Of a DNA stretch of 64,000 nt, positions 31,048-40,896 are shown piece after piece; within the stretch, counting starts at the first letter, position 1, and each line of letters opens with the position of its first letter. Both the position numbers and the translations under genes were made by a program. The stretch covers positions 248,001 through 312,000 of the forward strand of contig NZ_OPYL01000004.1 of assembly GCF_900343125.1 (NCBI RefSeq), written 5' to 3'. The notes beneath the pieces are model-generated. The model searched no databases and had not been told where the DNA came from. It was given only the letters and a program-made list of their open reading frames with translations. The DNA is from Dysgonomonas sp. Marseille-P4361. Its GTDB lineage: Bacteria > Bacteroidota > Bacteroidia > Bacteroidales > Dysgonomonadaceae.

Positions 31048-31980
31048 CTAATTATTTCTTTTAGAGAATAACCAAGCTGAATCATATTTAGGATGCTCTT
31101 TTCTGAAAGAATCGAGAAAAGATTCTGCCTCTTTCTTATCTTCAAAAGATGATATGTAGATACGATATCTGTCTTGCGATTTAATGATAGATGCTCCCGG
31201 AAAATCAGATGCATGTATTTTATCTAAAAGTCTATTTGCTCTCGTTTCGTCTTCTTCTCCTCCTATAATAATATAATAAGTTCTAGTCGAAATCGGTTTG
31301 ACTGACTCAAGTGGTTTTTCTATTTCGTTCTGAGTACTGTCAATATTTATTACTTGATCTAACTTTTTCTTAATATCAGAGCTGACTAAAGAGGTCGTAA
31401 TTGATGACAAGAAATCAGCTTGTTGAACATTCCCTGTTTGATCTTTTATGTTGATGCTAGGACCAACAAAAAGAAGAAGCGCTGCTACAGCTGCCGCTAC
31501 ACCACCAATAGTGTGCCTTATATAGCTTTTCTTGTTTGTGGCAATAATCTTTCTTGGTATAGAATTCAGTTGCCTTAACTTAAGCGGTTCCAATCCATAA
31601 TAATCAGGATGGATAAACTGATTATTGGCAGAGAATATTGTATTGCCAGACTGATCATGTGATAAGCATCCAATATTTCCACAAAGAACTATTTCTCCGG
31701 ATTTTAAACGAGCTACTAGTTCTTTTACGAAAGATCTTATTTCCTTACTAGCGGTGTTGTATGATACTCCCTTGTTTTTAACAATATAAGAAGCGATCAG
31801 ACCATCGTCATGTTTCAATTCAGGATTGAATACAATACTATACTCTGGTTGATTGATATTACTATCCGTATCAAATTTAGATGGCTTCATGTTGATGATA
31901 AAACCTCCAAATTCAGGTATAATAACACAATTGTGTATAGGAAGTAAAAATTCTAAATATTGAAATATTGATTTTTCCAT
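31048..31980 (-). CDS. HU-like (CCDC81) and SPOR-domain membrane protein
   Basis: 310 residues. The N-terminal 150 residues form two HU-like domains of the CCDC81 prokaryotic type (IPEFGGFIIN at 21-30; then a GxIGCL-type strand). One membrane helix spans 157-174. A linker leads to a C-terminal SPOR domain (about 234-308: TYYIIIGGEEDE... RYRIYISSFEDKKEAE), which binds denuded peptidoglycan glycans at division sites. This places the HU part in the cytoplasm and SPOR in the periplasm. A role in cell division or septal wall sensing is likely from the family layout. Confidence 0.85.
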   Translation of the reverse strand: MEKSIFQYLEFLLPIHNCVIIPEFGGFIINMKPSKFDTDSNINQPEYSIVFNPELKHDDGLIASYIVKNKGVSYNTASKEIRSFVKELVARLKSGEIVLCGNIGCLSHDQSGNTIFSANNQFIHPDYYGLEPLKLRQLNSIPRKIIATNKKSYIRHTIGGVAAAVAALLLFVGPSINIKDQTGNVQQADFLSSITTSLVSSDIKKKLDQVINIDSTQNEIEKPLESVKPISTRTYYIIIGGEEDETRANRLLDKIHASDFPGASIIKSQDRYRIYISSFEDKKEAESFLDSFRKEHPKYDSAWLFSKRNN

Positions 31981-31984
31981 AATG

Positions 31985-31992
31985 CAAATATA
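31985..31992 (-). promoter_or_regulatory. Bacteroidetes -7 box abutting the SPOR-protein start
   Basis: TATATTTG on the minus strand ends four bases before the ATG, far closer than for other genes here (13-62 bases). If used, the mRNA would be leaderless or nearly so. Confidence 0.4.
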
Positions 31993-32120
31993 GTGATAAC
32001 TTAATTATTTTTCTCATCCCGAAAACCAGATTTGCGTAAAACTCAGGGGTGTATTTATTAATAAATTGAATTAAAACTACTTCTGAGGAATAAATAATAT
32101 AGATATTTATAATAAAAAAC

Positions 32121-32128
32121 TAAATTTG
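32121..32128 (+). promoter_or_regulatory. Bacteroidetes -7 box for gmhA
   Basis: TAAATTTG, exact TAnnTTTG match, 13 bases before the ATG. Confidence 0.45.
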
Positions 32129-32141
32129 TAAAAAAAGATTT

Positions 32142-32735
32142 ATGAATACATCTAAAATAATACTAGATCAGATAAAAGAATCTATTTCTGTAAAGGAATC
32201 TATTCTTTCCTCTCAGTCATTGTTGGCTGATATAGAGAAAGCAGCCCTTATGGTTACTGAAGCTTATCAGTCAGGTTTTAAAACGTTATTAGCCGGTAAT
32301 GGAGGTAGTGCAGCAGATGCTCAGCATATTGCCGGAGAGTTTGTAAGCCGTTTCTACTTCGATCGTCCGGGAATTCCTTCTATAGCATTGTCTACAGATA
32401 CCTCAATAGTGACGGCAATAGGAAATGATTATGGTTTCGAGCGTCTTTTTTCTCGTCAGGTACAAGCACAAGGTCAAAAAGGTGATATTTTTATAGGTAT
32501 AACAACATCAGGAAATTCAACAAATATCGTAGAAGCATTATCTGCATGTAAAGAAAAAGGGATAAAATCCATAATTCTGACAGGAACCTCTGGAGGTAAA
32601 ACAGCAGATCTCTGTGATCTCTGTATCAAAGTCCCTTCGATGGAGACTCCACGCATACAAGAATCTCATATACTTATAGGACATATTATTTGTTGCATAG
32701 TGGAAGAGAGCCTATTTGGTCATCTGAAGAAATAA
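32142..32735 (+). CDS. gmhA: Phosphoheptose isomerase (SIS domain)
   Basis: Converts sedoheptulose 7-phosphate to D-glycero-heptose 7-phosphate for the LPS inner core. 197 residues, one SIS domain: GNGGSAADAQHIAGEFV is the GmhA signature, ITTSGNST binds the sugar phosphate, and ESHILIGHIIC carries the conserved His near the C-terminus. Other heptose genes are not in the window. A GAF-domain reductase gene starts 23 bases later. Confidence 0.9.
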   Translation: MNTSKIILDQIKESISVKESILSSQSLLADIEKAALMVTEAYQSGFKTLLAGNGGSAADAQHIAGEFVSRFYFDRPGIPSIALSTDTSIVTAIGNDYGFERLFSRQVQAQGQKGDIFIGITTSGNSTNIVEALSACKEKGIKSIILTGTSGGKTADLCDLCIKVPSMETPRIQESHILIGHIICCIVEESLFGHLKK

Positions 32736-32758
32736 ATTTGTAGATTAATATTCTAACT

Positions 32759-33241
32759 ATGTCTCATTCACTTCTTGTAGAACATCGTTTATCGAAAGAA
32801 GATAAATATAAATCATTGATACCTCAGCTAGAATCCCTTGTGTCAGGGGAGGAGGATACTATTGCTAACTATGCTAATATATCAGCAGCATTAAAAATGG
32901 TCTTCAACTTTTTCTGGGTAGGGTTTTATATTGTCAAAAAAGAAGAACTTGTGTTAGGTCCTTTTCAAGGAACCATTGCCTGTACTCGTATTAAGTATGG
33001 AAAGGGTGTTTGTGGTACTGCATGGAAAGAAAAACGGATCGTGATTGTCGAAGATGTTAATCTGTTCCCGGGACATATAGCTTGTGATACAGCATCGCAA
33101 TCAGAGATTGTATTACCTCTTTTTTATAAAGATGAAGTGATCGCTGTCTTAGATATAGACAGTGAGCATCTAAATCACTTTGATGAAATAGATGCTCAAT
33201 ATTTATCTAAAATAGTAAAACTTCTTGAACCTGTATTTTAA
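32759..33241 (+). CDS. msrC: Free methionine-(R)-sulfoxide reductase (GAF domain)
   Basis: 160 residues, a single GAF domain that reduces free methionine-R-sulfoxide. All three functional cysteines are present: C75 (GTIACTRI), C85 (GKGVCGTA) and C109 (HIACDT). The 10- and 24-residue spacings equal those of E. coli C84/C94/C118. The FFWVGFYIV strand and SEIVLPL also match. The symbol msrC follows E. coli usage. Its stop lies three bases from the stop of the convergent SLC13 gene. Confidence 0.92.
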   Translation: MSHSLLVEHRLSKEDKYKSLIPQLESLVSGEEDTIANYANISAALKMVFNFFWVGFYIVKKEELVLGPFQGTIACTRIKYGKGVCGTAWKEKRIVIVEDVNLFPGHIACDTASQSEIVLPLFYKDEVIAVLDIDSEHLNHFDEIDAQYLSKIVKLLEPVF

Positions 33242-33244
33242 TCC

Positions 33245-35098
33245 TTAGAATGGGAATAATAGAGGGAGTGCAATAATCATTACAATTCCCATAATAATTT
33301 GTAGAGGCAAGCCTACCTTTATATAATCCATAAAACTATAACGTCCGGCACTCATCACCAACGCATTTGGAGGTGTTGAGAATGGTGAAGCAAAACACAT
33401 TCCTGCGGCTACTGCTACAGCGAATAAGAAAGGATAAGGACTTACACTCATCCCTATTGCGGCTTTTAATGCGATCGGGGTGAATAATACCGCAGTTGCT
33501 GTATTGCTTAGGAACATTGTTAGTAATGATGTACAGAAATAAACACCGGCAAGAAGAGCATATGGTCCCATATCTCCCAATTGATCAACTAATCCTCCTG
33601 AGATCAATGTATCTACTCCCGTATTTTGAAAAGCAGTAGCCATTGGAAGCATTGCTCCAATAAGAACGACACTTTCCCAGTTGATACTGCTATATGCCTC
33701 TTCTACATTTCTAAGGCATCCTGTAATAACCATTAATACGGCAGCTATCATGATTGCAATTACAGATGGCACAATTTCAAAAACCATTGCAATTACCATC
33801 AATATCATAACTGCTGCAGCTATTGGGGCTTTTTGATCCAACGTGACTTTAGCTGCTTCTTTCAGAGGTTGTCCTACAAGTACTAGATCGTCTTGTCTGT
33901 CATCCAAGTTTGCTAAGTCTTTCCATGTACCTTGTATTAATAGAGCGTCAGCCGAGTGAAGTTTGGTGTCGGTGAAGTCATGCATTTGGTATTCTTTTTG
34001 TCTCTTAATACCTAACACATTTACATTGTACTCTTCCCTAAAACGAATTTCAGAAATAGTTCTGTTGATTAGTTTCGAATTTGGCATGACAAAGATTTCT
34101 GCAATTCCAGATTCTTGGAAGTCTGAAAAATGCTTGTCTGTTGTTTCTATGTGTAATTTATTTTCAGCCGTAAAGAGTTCTATGTTTTCTTTTTCGCCTT
34201 GACAATAGAGTATATCATCTTTCTTTATAATTGATTTAGGACCGGCTACTTCTTCTGTAAAGTTTTTTGTAAAACGGGAATTGCCTACTTTCCTTACTAT
34301 TTTGATGATACTTACTCCATATAGTGTAGCAATCTGAAGGTCTGCCAAGCTTTTGTTTATCAAAGGAGATGACCCTTCTTTAACTTCTATTTTATAAGAC
34401 TGATGTGATAGATTATATTCCTCCGCTAATTCTTTAAGCGTTTTGCCTTTTTGCTTAGTACTTGAAGAACCGTCTTTCTTCGAGACTAGCATCTTACTTA
34501 GAAAAAATAGCACAACTATACCTACAGACAAAGCGATAAAGCCTATAGGAGCAAATGAAAAGAAAGACAAAGCTCCATATCCCGCCTCAATCAGTGCATT
34601 GTTGATAACTAGATTGGGAGGTGTACTTATCAGAGTAAACATTCCCATGCTACTCGCAAAGGCCAATGGCATCAAGTATCGCCGTGAATCTATATTAGCA
34701 CTAGCTGCCATACTTACGATGATAGGCATCATAACAGCAACAGTTCCCGTATTGCTCACAAATGCACCTATGGACGCAGTAACTAGCATAACTGCAATGA
34801 ATAATTTATTTTCATTTCCGCCTGCAGCTTGTATTATTTTACTGCTAATCATTTTCGCCAATCCTGTACGGAAGATTCCCGCCCCAACGACAAACAGACC
34901 TATCATCATGATCACGACTGAATTTGAAAACCCAGCCAAAGCTTCTGCTGGCGTTAAAATACCAAAAAGGGCTAAGGCCAACAAGGCACATACAGCTACA
35001 AGATCAGATCGAACTTTGCCTTTCATAAAGAAGAAGGCCGCGACTATCAATACAGTAAGCGTAATGTTGATAGGAGTTAATAGTGATGAAAAGTCCAT
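33245..35098 (-). CDS. SLC13/DASS-type transporter with two RCK_C domains
   Basis: 617 residues. Two membrane halves (about 1-205 and 420-617) flank a cytoplasmic insert with two TrkA-C/RCK_C domains, the second around the EIFVMPNSKLINRTISEIR stretch. Membrane repeats carry the SNTGTVAVMMPI and LSNTATAVLFTPIA motifs of the divalent anion:sodium symporters. Proteins of this layout are annotated as sulfate, citrate or C4-dicarboxylate carriers. The substrate cannot be decided here. Monocistronic on the minus strand with its own -7 box. Confidence 0.87.
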   Translation of the reverse strand: MDFSSLLTPINITLTVLIVAAFFFMKGKVRSDLVAVCALLALALFGILTPAEALAGFSNSVVIMMIGLFVVGAGIFRTGLAKMISSKIIQAAGGNENKLFIAVMLVTASIGAFVSNTGTVAVMMPIIVSMAASANIDSRRYLMPLAFASSMGMFTLISTPPNLVINNALIEAGYGALSFFSFAPIGFIALSVGIVVLFFLSKMLVSKKDGSSSTKQKGKTLKELAEEYNLSHQSYKIEVKEGSSPLINKSLADLQIATLYGVSIIKIVRKVGNSRFTKNFTEEVAGPKSIIKKDDILYCQGEKENIELFTAENKLHIETTDKHFSDFQESGIAEIFVMPNSKLINRTISEIRFREEYNVNVLGIKRQKEYQMHDFTDTKLHSADALLIQGTWKDLANLDDRQDDLVLVGQPLKEAAKVTLDQKAPIAAAVMILMVIAMVFEIVPSVIAIMIAAVLMVITGCLRNVEEAYSSINWESVVLIGAMLPMATAFQNTGVDTLISGGLVDQLGDMGPYALLAGVYFCTSLLTMFLSNTATAVLFTPIALKAAIGMSVSPYPFLFAVAVAAGMCFASPFSTPPNALVMSAGRYSFMDYIKVGLPLQIIMGIVMIIALPLLFPF

Positions 35099-35142
35099 AT
35101 ATAAGATGTATTATGAATAATCTCGTTGCAAATTTTATTATA

Positions 35143-35150
35143 CAAATATA
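35143..35150 (-). promoter_or_regulatory. Bacteroidetes -7 box for the SLC13 gene
   Basis: TATATTTG on the minus strand, 44 bases before the ATG. Confidence 0.45.
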
Positions 35151-35277
35151 CAAAATAGAGTGCTTCTAAAAGCAGAATCTAAGAACTTGAACAATGAAAA
35201 AAAGCTAAAAGTTCACTCCTTGCAGCTAAAATTATAAGTTAATTAAAAATCTATGTTTTTAATATAATTTTATTGGC

Positions 35278-35285
35278 TATATTTG
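35278..35285 (+). promoter_or_regulatory. Bacteroidetes -7 box for the rhamnosidase gene
   Basis: TATATTTG on the plus strand, 47 bases before the ATG. Confidence 0.45.
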
Positions 35286-35332
35286 TTTTTAGTATAAAGC
35301 CCAATTACTCATTTCTTTAATTTCTAATCACT

Positions 35333-37708
35333 ATGAATAAATACGCATGTCAACTGTTAGTTGCATTTTTGGTCTCGTTTATGGGAATCGTGAATGCACA
35401 GGATATTAATCCGGAATTATTCAAGCGCCATTGGAATGCACAATGGATTACTTGTCCGGATATTCCTCTGAAAGATTATGGAGTTTTTAATTTTAGAAAA
35501 AAGATAACATTAGCTACCGCTCCAGATAGTTTTGTTATACATATTTCGGCTGATAACAGATACCGACTGTTTGTGAATGGACAGTCAGTGTGTTTTGGTC
35601 CTGCTAGGGGAGATATAGCAAATTGGTACTTTGAGACAATTGATATTGCTCCATATCTCAAGACCGGAGATAATATAATTGCTGCCTCAGTATGGAATAT
35701 GGGCGTTCATGCCCCGGTTGCTCAGATATCTAACCAAACTGCATTCGTGATTCAAGGAAATACAGATAAAGAACATGTAATTAATACAAATAGTTCTTGG
35801 AAAGTAATTCAAAACAAAGCATACACCCCATGTTCTACTGATAATGGCGCACGCCTCAGAGCTTACATGGTGGTAGGTCCTGGCGATAAAATTGACGGAT
35901 CTGTATATCCTTGGGGTTGGGAAACCTTAGAATATGATGATAGCGCATGGCTTAAACCTAATAGTTTTACGGCACCGACTCCATATGGCGCAGGGACCGA
36001 TAACCTCTGGAATCTTACTCCTCGTAATATTCCGTTGATGGAAGAAAGCATGCAAAGAATGAAAACCATCCGCAAAGCTGAAGGAGTAAAAGTAACAAAT
36101 GCTATGCTCGAAGGTAAGTCTCCGTTGACTATTCCGGCAAATAAGACAGTAAGCATTCTGATCGATCAAGAACATAATACAACAGCATATCCTTATATAT
36201 CGGTATCCGGAGGAAAAGGTGCCTCTGTAAAAATGAGTTATACTGAAGCTTTGTTAGATCAAAAAATGCAGAAAGGGAATCGAAACGAGGTCGAAGGTCG
36301 TTCTGTTATAGGCAATTATGATATCTTCCTGCCTGATGGAGAAAATGATAGAATGTTTAGCACATTATGGCTTCGTACATACAGATATGTACAGTTAGAT
36401 ATAACTACTAAAGACGAACCCCTGATTATTGAAGATCTATACGGCCTCTATACAGGCTACCCTTTTGAGCAAAAAGCCGCATTTAAGTCTGATGACAAAT
36501 CTCTGAAAGAAATATGGGATGTAGGTTGGCGTACAGCTCGATTATGTGCCGGTGAAACTTATTACGATTGTCCGTATTATGAACAATTGCAATATCCGGG
36601 AGACACACGTATTCAAGCCTTGATATCGTTGTATGTAACAGGTGACGATCGCCTGATGCGTAAAGCTATCCTGGACTTTTATAATTCAGTAGTACCGGAA
36701 GGATTAACACAAGGGCGCTATCCGAGTAGCCGTTTTCAGGTAATTCCACCATATGCCTTGTGTTGGATATCGATGATTTACGATTATTGGATGTATAGAC
36801 AAGATGATCAATTTGTACGTCAGTTCTTACCTGCAATTAACAACGTCCTTTCATGGTACGAAGATAAGATAGATAAAGATAAAGGGATGTTAGGCCCGAT
36901 GAGATGGTGGAACTTTGTTGATTATACAGATGGCTTCCCTGGAGGAGTTCCTCATGGAGCTACAGATGGGAATTCTACAGTAATCAGTATGCAATTAGCC
37001 TATACTTTGACCCAAGCGTCTAAACTATATGAGTACTTTGATAAAGCTTGTGAAGCTGAAAAGTATAAACTTATGTGTGACGAAATCAACAAAGCCACCT
37101 ATAATTTGTGTTTTGACAAAGCTAAAAATGCAATGGCCGATACTCCCGAAAAGAAAACATATAGCCAGCATTCAAGTATCTTGGCTCTTCTTAGTGGAGC
37201 AATACCTGAAAGTCAACATCAAAGTGTAATGAAAACAGTTGTTGATGATTCATCATTGATTCCTGTAACTTTCTATTTCCGTTTCTATTTAACTCAAGCT
37301 CTTAAGAAAGCCGGATTAGGTGATATGTATTATCCTTCACTTCAGTATTGGAGAGATATGATAAACATAGGCTTGACTACCTTTGCAGAAAAGCCTGAAC
37401 CAGCCCGCTCTGATTGTCATGCATGGAGTGCGAGCCCGCTGTATGATTACTTTGCTATTATTTGTGGTATTACCCCAAGCAGCCCGAATTTCAAAAACGT
37501 TAGTATAGAACCATCACTAGGAGATTTGAAGAATGTGGAAGCCTCAATGCCTCACCCCGATGGAGAGATAAAGGTAAAACTTGAAAGAATTGGCAAAAAT
37601 GGAATTAAGGCAGAGATTTCTTTGCCGGAAAGAGTATCTGGAGAATTTAAATGGAATGGAAAGATAAATTCATTAAAGGGAGGAAAGCAAAATCTGACTG
37701 TTGAATAA
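35333..37708 (+). CDS. Secreted alpha-L-rhamnosidase (GH78)
   Basis: 791 residues with a signal peptide cleaved near NAQ (about residue 22). N-terminal beta-sandwich domains (including RYRLFVNGQ and GPARGD) precede an (alpha/alpha)6 barrel. The GH78 core motif is present as YYDCPYYEQLQYPGDTR, with candidate general acid E417 and D424, and a late RSDCHAWSASP motif. It removes terminal rhamnose from plant or bacterial glycans in the periplasm or outside. It stands alone between terminators with no SusCD or other glycanase beside it. Confidence 0.9.
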   Translation: MNKYACQLLVAFLVSFMGIVNAQDINPELFKRHWNAQWITCPDIPLKDYGVFNFRKKITLATAPDSFVIHISADNRYRLFVNGQSVCFGPARGDIANWYFETIDIAPYLKTGDNIIAASVWNMGVHAPVAQISNQTAFVIQGNTDKEHVINTNSSWKVIQNKAYTPCSTDNGARLRAYMVVGPGDKIDGSVYPWGWETLEYDDSAWLKPNSFTAPTPYGAGTDNLWNLTPRNIPLMEESMQRMKTIRKAEGVKVTNAMLEGKSPLTIPANKTVSILIDQEHNTTAYPYISVSGGKGASVKMSYTEALLDQKMQKGNRNEVEGRSVIGNYDIFLPDGENDRMFSTLWLRTYRYVQLDITTKDEPLIIEDLYGLYTGYPFEQKAAFKSDDKSLKEIWDVGWRTARLCAGETYYDCPYYEQLQYPGDTRIQALISLYVTGDDRLMRKAILDFYNSVVPEGLTQGRYPSSRFQVIPPYALCWISMIYDYWMYRQDDQFVRQFLPAINNVLSWYEDKIDKDKGMLGPMRWWNFVDYTDGFPGGVPHGATDGNSTVISMQLAYTLTQASKLYEYFDKACEAEKYKLMCDEINKATYNLCFDKAKNAMADTPEKKTYSQHSSILALLSGAIPESQHQSVMKTVVDDSSLIPVTFYFRFYLTQALKKAGLGDMYYPSLQYWRDMINIGLTTFAEKPEPARSDCHAWSASPLYDYFAIICGITPSSPNFKNVSIEPSLGDLKNVEASMPHPDGEIKVKLERIGKNGIKAEISLPERVSGEFKWNGKINSLKGGKQNLTVE

Positions 37709-37733
37709 GACATTTCTGTTCTTAAAAAATACG

Positions 37734-37772
37734 ATGCTTGCCAAAATTGCAGTAATTTTGGCAAGCATTTTG
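37734..37772 (+). terminator. Terminator after the rhamnosidase gene
   Basis: Perfect 15-bp stem (37734-37748 with 37754-37768), 5-base loop, followed by TTTTG. Confidence 0.85.
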
Positions 37773-37870
37773 TTGTATATGTAAAGCTTAATGGCAAATA
37801 ATGGAGTAAAGCGAATGTAACTCTTCAGTATTGCTATTTAATCAACTGTAAATAAGAAAAATACTACAAT

Positions 37871-38425
37871 ATGGAAAAAGAAAATATGGAGAATAGCTTT
37901 GATAAAGAAGAGCTGTTAGATTCTACAGATATGACAAATGATCAGTCTCCCGAAGTGGATAACACAGAGGCAAGTGACAATGTGACTGACTGGGAAGCTA
38001 AATATAATGAGTTGAATGATTCATATTTGCGTCTGAATGCTGAATTTGATAACTATCGTAAAAGAACCCTGAAGGAAAAAGCAGACTTGCTTAAATCTGG
38101 AAGCGAAAGGGTATTAGTTGATATTATTGCAGTAGTGGACGATTTTGAAAGAGCATTAGACAATATTTCAAAAACAGAAGATATAGATGCAGTAAAAGAA
38201 GGTATTGATCTTATATACACTAAGTTTGTGAATTTCTTAACTAAACATGGTGTAACTGAGATAGAAACTATCGGTCAACCTTTCGATACAGACAAGCACG
38301 AAGCTGTTACAACTATTCCTGCTCAAAGCGAAGAAGATAAGGATAAAATTGTAGACAGCATTCAGAAAGGATATATGCTTGGAGATAAGGTTATACGTTA
38401 TCCTAAAGTAATTGTTGCAAAATAA
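37871..38425 (+). CDS. grpE: GrpE, DnaK nucleotide exchange factor
   Basis: 184 residues. An acidic N-terminal tail is followed by the long coiled-coil helix (EAKYNELNDSYLRLNAEFDN then YRKRTLKEK), a four-helix part with VDIIAVVDDFERAL, and the C-terminal beta wing ending in GYMLGDKVIRYPKVIVAK, the GrpE signature. Releases ADP from DnaK. It precedes dnaJ by 17 bases; dnaK is not in the window. Confidence 0.95.
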   Translation: MEKENMENSFDKEELLDSTDMTNDQSPEVDNTEASDNVTDWEAKYNELNDSYLRLNAEFDNYRKRTLKEKADLLKSGSERVLVDIIAVVDDFERALDNISKTEDIDAVKEGIDLIYTKFVNFLTKHGVTEIETIGQPFDTDKHEAVTTIPAQSEEDKDKIVDSIQKGYMLGDKVIRYPKVIVAK

Positions 38426-38442
38426 ATAAGGGAAGATAATAG

Positions 38443-39582
38443 ATGTCAACTAAGCGAGATTACTATGAAGTGCTGGAGGTAACAAAAACAGCAACTTACG
38501 AAGAAATAAAGAAGGCTTATCGTAAAAAAGCAATCCAGTATCACCCGGATAAGAATCCTGGAGACAAAGAGGCTGAGGAAAAATTCAAGGAGGCAGCGGA
38601 AGCTTACGAGATATTGAGTGACGAGCAGAAGCGTGCAAAATACGACAGATATGGACATACTGCACCCGGTGGCTTTGGAGGAAGTGCTGGAGGTTTCTCA
38701 ATGGATGATATATTTTCTCAATTCGGCGATATCTTTGGCGGACACTTTGGTGGTGGATTTGGCGGCTTTGGCGGACAGAGAGGTCCTCGCACTAATAGAG
38801 GATCCGATCTACGGGTAAAGGTTAAAATGACTCTCAAAGACATTGCATCAGGAGTAGAAAAGAAAATTAAAGTCAATAAGTTTGTTGCTTGTTCTCACTG
38901 TAAAGGAACTGGAGCAGATAACGGCACAGCTTATGAGACTTGTTCTACTTGCAAAGGCTCTGGAGTTGTTACTCGCGTAGTGAACACTATTTTAGGACAA
39001 ATGCAGTCTCAATCAACTTGTCCTACATGTAACGGAGAAGGCAAGACGATTACTAAAAAATGTTCTCATTGCTCAGGCGAAGGTATTGTTCGTGAAGAAG
39101 AGGTGATAACAATTAATATCCCTGCCGGAGTAGCAGAAGGCATGCAGTTGTCGATGAGCGGAAAAGGAAATGCAGCACGTCATGGAGGCATAAATGGAGA
39201 TTTACTTATCCTCATTGAAGAAGAACCACACCCAGAACTATTCAGAGATGATAATGACGTTGTTTATAATCTATTGTTAAGCGTTTCAACTGCGGCTCTG
39301 GGCGGAAGCGTAGTAGTTCCTACTATCGATGGGAAAGCAAAAGTAACAATAGAACCAGGCACTCAGCCCGGCAAAGTTCTGAGATTAAAGAACAAAGGGT
39401 TACCAAGTATAAATCGTTATGGAACAGGGGATCTACTCGTAAACATAAGTGTTTATATTCCAGAAAGCTTGAGTGATAGTGAAAAAGAAACTCTGACTGG
39501 TTTAGAAAATTCACCGAACTTCCAACCAAGTAAATCTGTAAAAGACAAAATATTCGCTCATTTTAGAAAAATGTTCGATTAA
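38443..39582 (+). CDS. dnaJ: Chaperone DnaJ
   Basis: 379 residues, type I Hsp40. J domain with HPD at 34-36, a Gly/Phe-rich linker (about 75-120), four CxxCxGxG zinc repeats ([32 protein letters not shown]), then two substrate-binding beta domains. Stimulates DnaK ATPase. Operon with grpE; terminator follows. Confidence 0.97.
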   Translation: MSTKRDYYEVLEVTKTATYEEIKKAYRKKAIQYHPDKNPGDKEAEEKFKEAAEAYEILSDEQKRAKYDRYGHTAPGGFGGSAGGFSMDDIFSQFGDIFGGHFGGGFGGFGGQRGPRTNRGSDLRVKVKMTLKDIASGVEKKIKVNKFVACSHCKGTGADNGTAYETCSTCKGSGVVTRVVNTILGQMQSQSTCPTCNGEGKTITKKCSHCSGEGIVREEEVITINIPAGVAEGMQLSMSGKGNAARHGGINGDLLILIEEEPHPELFRDDNDVVYNLLLSVSTAALGGSVVVPTIDGKAKVTIEPGTQPGKVLRLKNKGLPSINRYGTGDLLVNISVYIPESLSDSEKETLTGLENSPNFQPSKSVKDKIFAHFRKMFD

Positions 39583-39590
39583 TATAAATG

Positions 39591-39619
39591 AAGCAGTCTT
39601 GAATGGCTGCTTTTTTTTA
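39591..39619 (+). terminator. Terminator after dnaJ
   Basis: Stem AAGCAGTC/GGCTGCTT (39591-39598 with 39605-39612, one G-T pair) followed by a run of T. Confidence 0.8.
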
Positions 39620-39651
39620 TTTTATCACTTCTCTATTTCTTTATTATATTT

Positions 39652-39659
39652 TATCTTTG
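39652..39659 (+). promoter_or_regulatory. Bacteroidetes -7 box for the Nif3-family gene
   Basis: TATCTTTG, 26 bases before the ATG. Confidence 0.5.
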
Positions 39660-39685
39660 AGTAGAATAAGATATTACTTAGCGCT

Positions 39686-40780
39686 ATGAAAATAAAAGAA
39701 ATTTTACATACCATAGAACAGATTGCTCCGATTTCTTTGCAGGAAAGCTTTGATAATAGCGGAGTCCAGATTGGAGACGTTTATCAAGAGGCAAAAGGAG
39801 CTATTGTCTGCATTGACGTAACCGAAGCTGTTGTTGATGAAGCAATAAGTTTGGGGTGCAATCTAATTATATCCCACCACCCTTTAGCTTTCCGCAGTTT
39901 TAAATCCTTAACGGGAAAAAACTATGTGGAGCGTTGTATGATCAAAGCATGTAAACATGACATTGTAGTATATGCAGCTCATACGAATCTGGATAATGCA
40001 TCGGAAGGCATAAATCAATACCTTGCAAAGAAGTTGAATTTACAACATGTAAGAATTCTTGATCCGCAGAAGAATAAATTGCTTAAATTAGTAGTCTTTG
40101 TTCCGCATTCTCATGTAGATCTAGTCCGAAATGCCTTATTTAATGCTGGCGCAGGAAATATTGGAAATTATGATTCATGTAGTTACAATCTCCGAGGAGA
40201 AGGAACTTTCAGAGCTCAGCAAAATACAAACCCTTTTGTGGGTGAAAAAGGCGAATTACATTACGAGCCGGAAACTCGTATCGAAGTCATAGTCCCTTCT
40301 TACAAACAATCGGAAATAGAGCGAGCCTTACTTGCAGTTCATCCATACGAAGAGCCGGCATATGATTTTTATGCTTTGGAAAATGCCTGGAAACAAGCTG
40401 GGAGCGGAATTGTGGGTACACTGCCGGAAGAAATGGATGAAGAAGATTTCTTGTATCTGTTGAAAGATACTTTTAATCTTAAAATGATACAACATTCAAC
40501 TGTCAGAGGTGCAATAATTCGAGATGTGGCTATATGTAGCGGAAGCGGAGCCTTTCTCATTCCTAAAGCAATATCTTACGGAGCAGATGTTTTTGTTACA
40601 GGAGAGGCGAAGTATAATGATTATTACGATGTGGAGGATAAGTTATTGCTCGCAGTTGTAGGGCATTATGAATCTGAAATTTTCACAAAAAATATATTCT
40701 TTGATATTATTTCAGAAAAATATCCTAACTTTGCGGTATATATGTCAGGATTTGACGTAAATCCTGTAAACTATTTGTAA
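39686..40780 (+). CDS. Nif3-like dinuclear metal centre protein
   Basis: 364 residues, the long form of the Nif3/YbgI family (often annotated GTP cyclohydrolase 1 type 2 homolog) with a CutA/PII-like insert between the two halves (about 130-230). Metal-ligand motifs: ISHHPLAF (H64, H65), AHTNLDNA (H99, D103), and the late VVGHYESE. These normally bind two metal ions within a toroidal hexamer. Cellular function is unsettled. The next gene encodes a coiled-coil zinc-ribbon protein; the two are often neighbours in Bacteroidetes. Confidence 0.92.
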   Translation: MKIKEILHTIEQIAPISLQESFDNSGVQIGDVYQEAKGAIVCIDVTEAVVDEAISLGCNLIISHHPLAFRSFKSLTGKNYVERCMIKACKHDIVVYAAHTNLDNASEGINQYLAKKLNLQHVRILDPQKNKLLKLVVFVPHSHVDLVRNALFNAGAGNIGNYDSCSYNLRGEGTFRAQQNTNPFVGEKGELHYEPETRIEVIVPSYKQSEIERALLAVHPYEEPAYDFYALENAWKQAGSGIVGTLPEEMDEEDFLYLLKDTFNLKMIQHSTVRGAIIRDVAICSGSGAFLIPKAISYGADVFVTGEAKYNDYYDVEDKLLLAVVGHYESEIFTKNIFFDIISEKYPNFAVYMSGFDVNPVNYL

Positions 40781-40896
40781 TCAGGTAGTGATCTACTCCT
40801 ACCCATTACAAAAGATGTAGTAAGAAGATATTTTACATATCGGATTACTGCATTTTTTTATATGAATTATTAAAAACAATATAAATATTGATTCTT

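Noticed and set aside
34443-35120. 225-codon open frame on the plus strand
   Set aside because: It runs antisense to the SLC13 transporter gene, whose membrane motifs are unmistakable. Its composition mirrors the complement of a hydrophobic gene.
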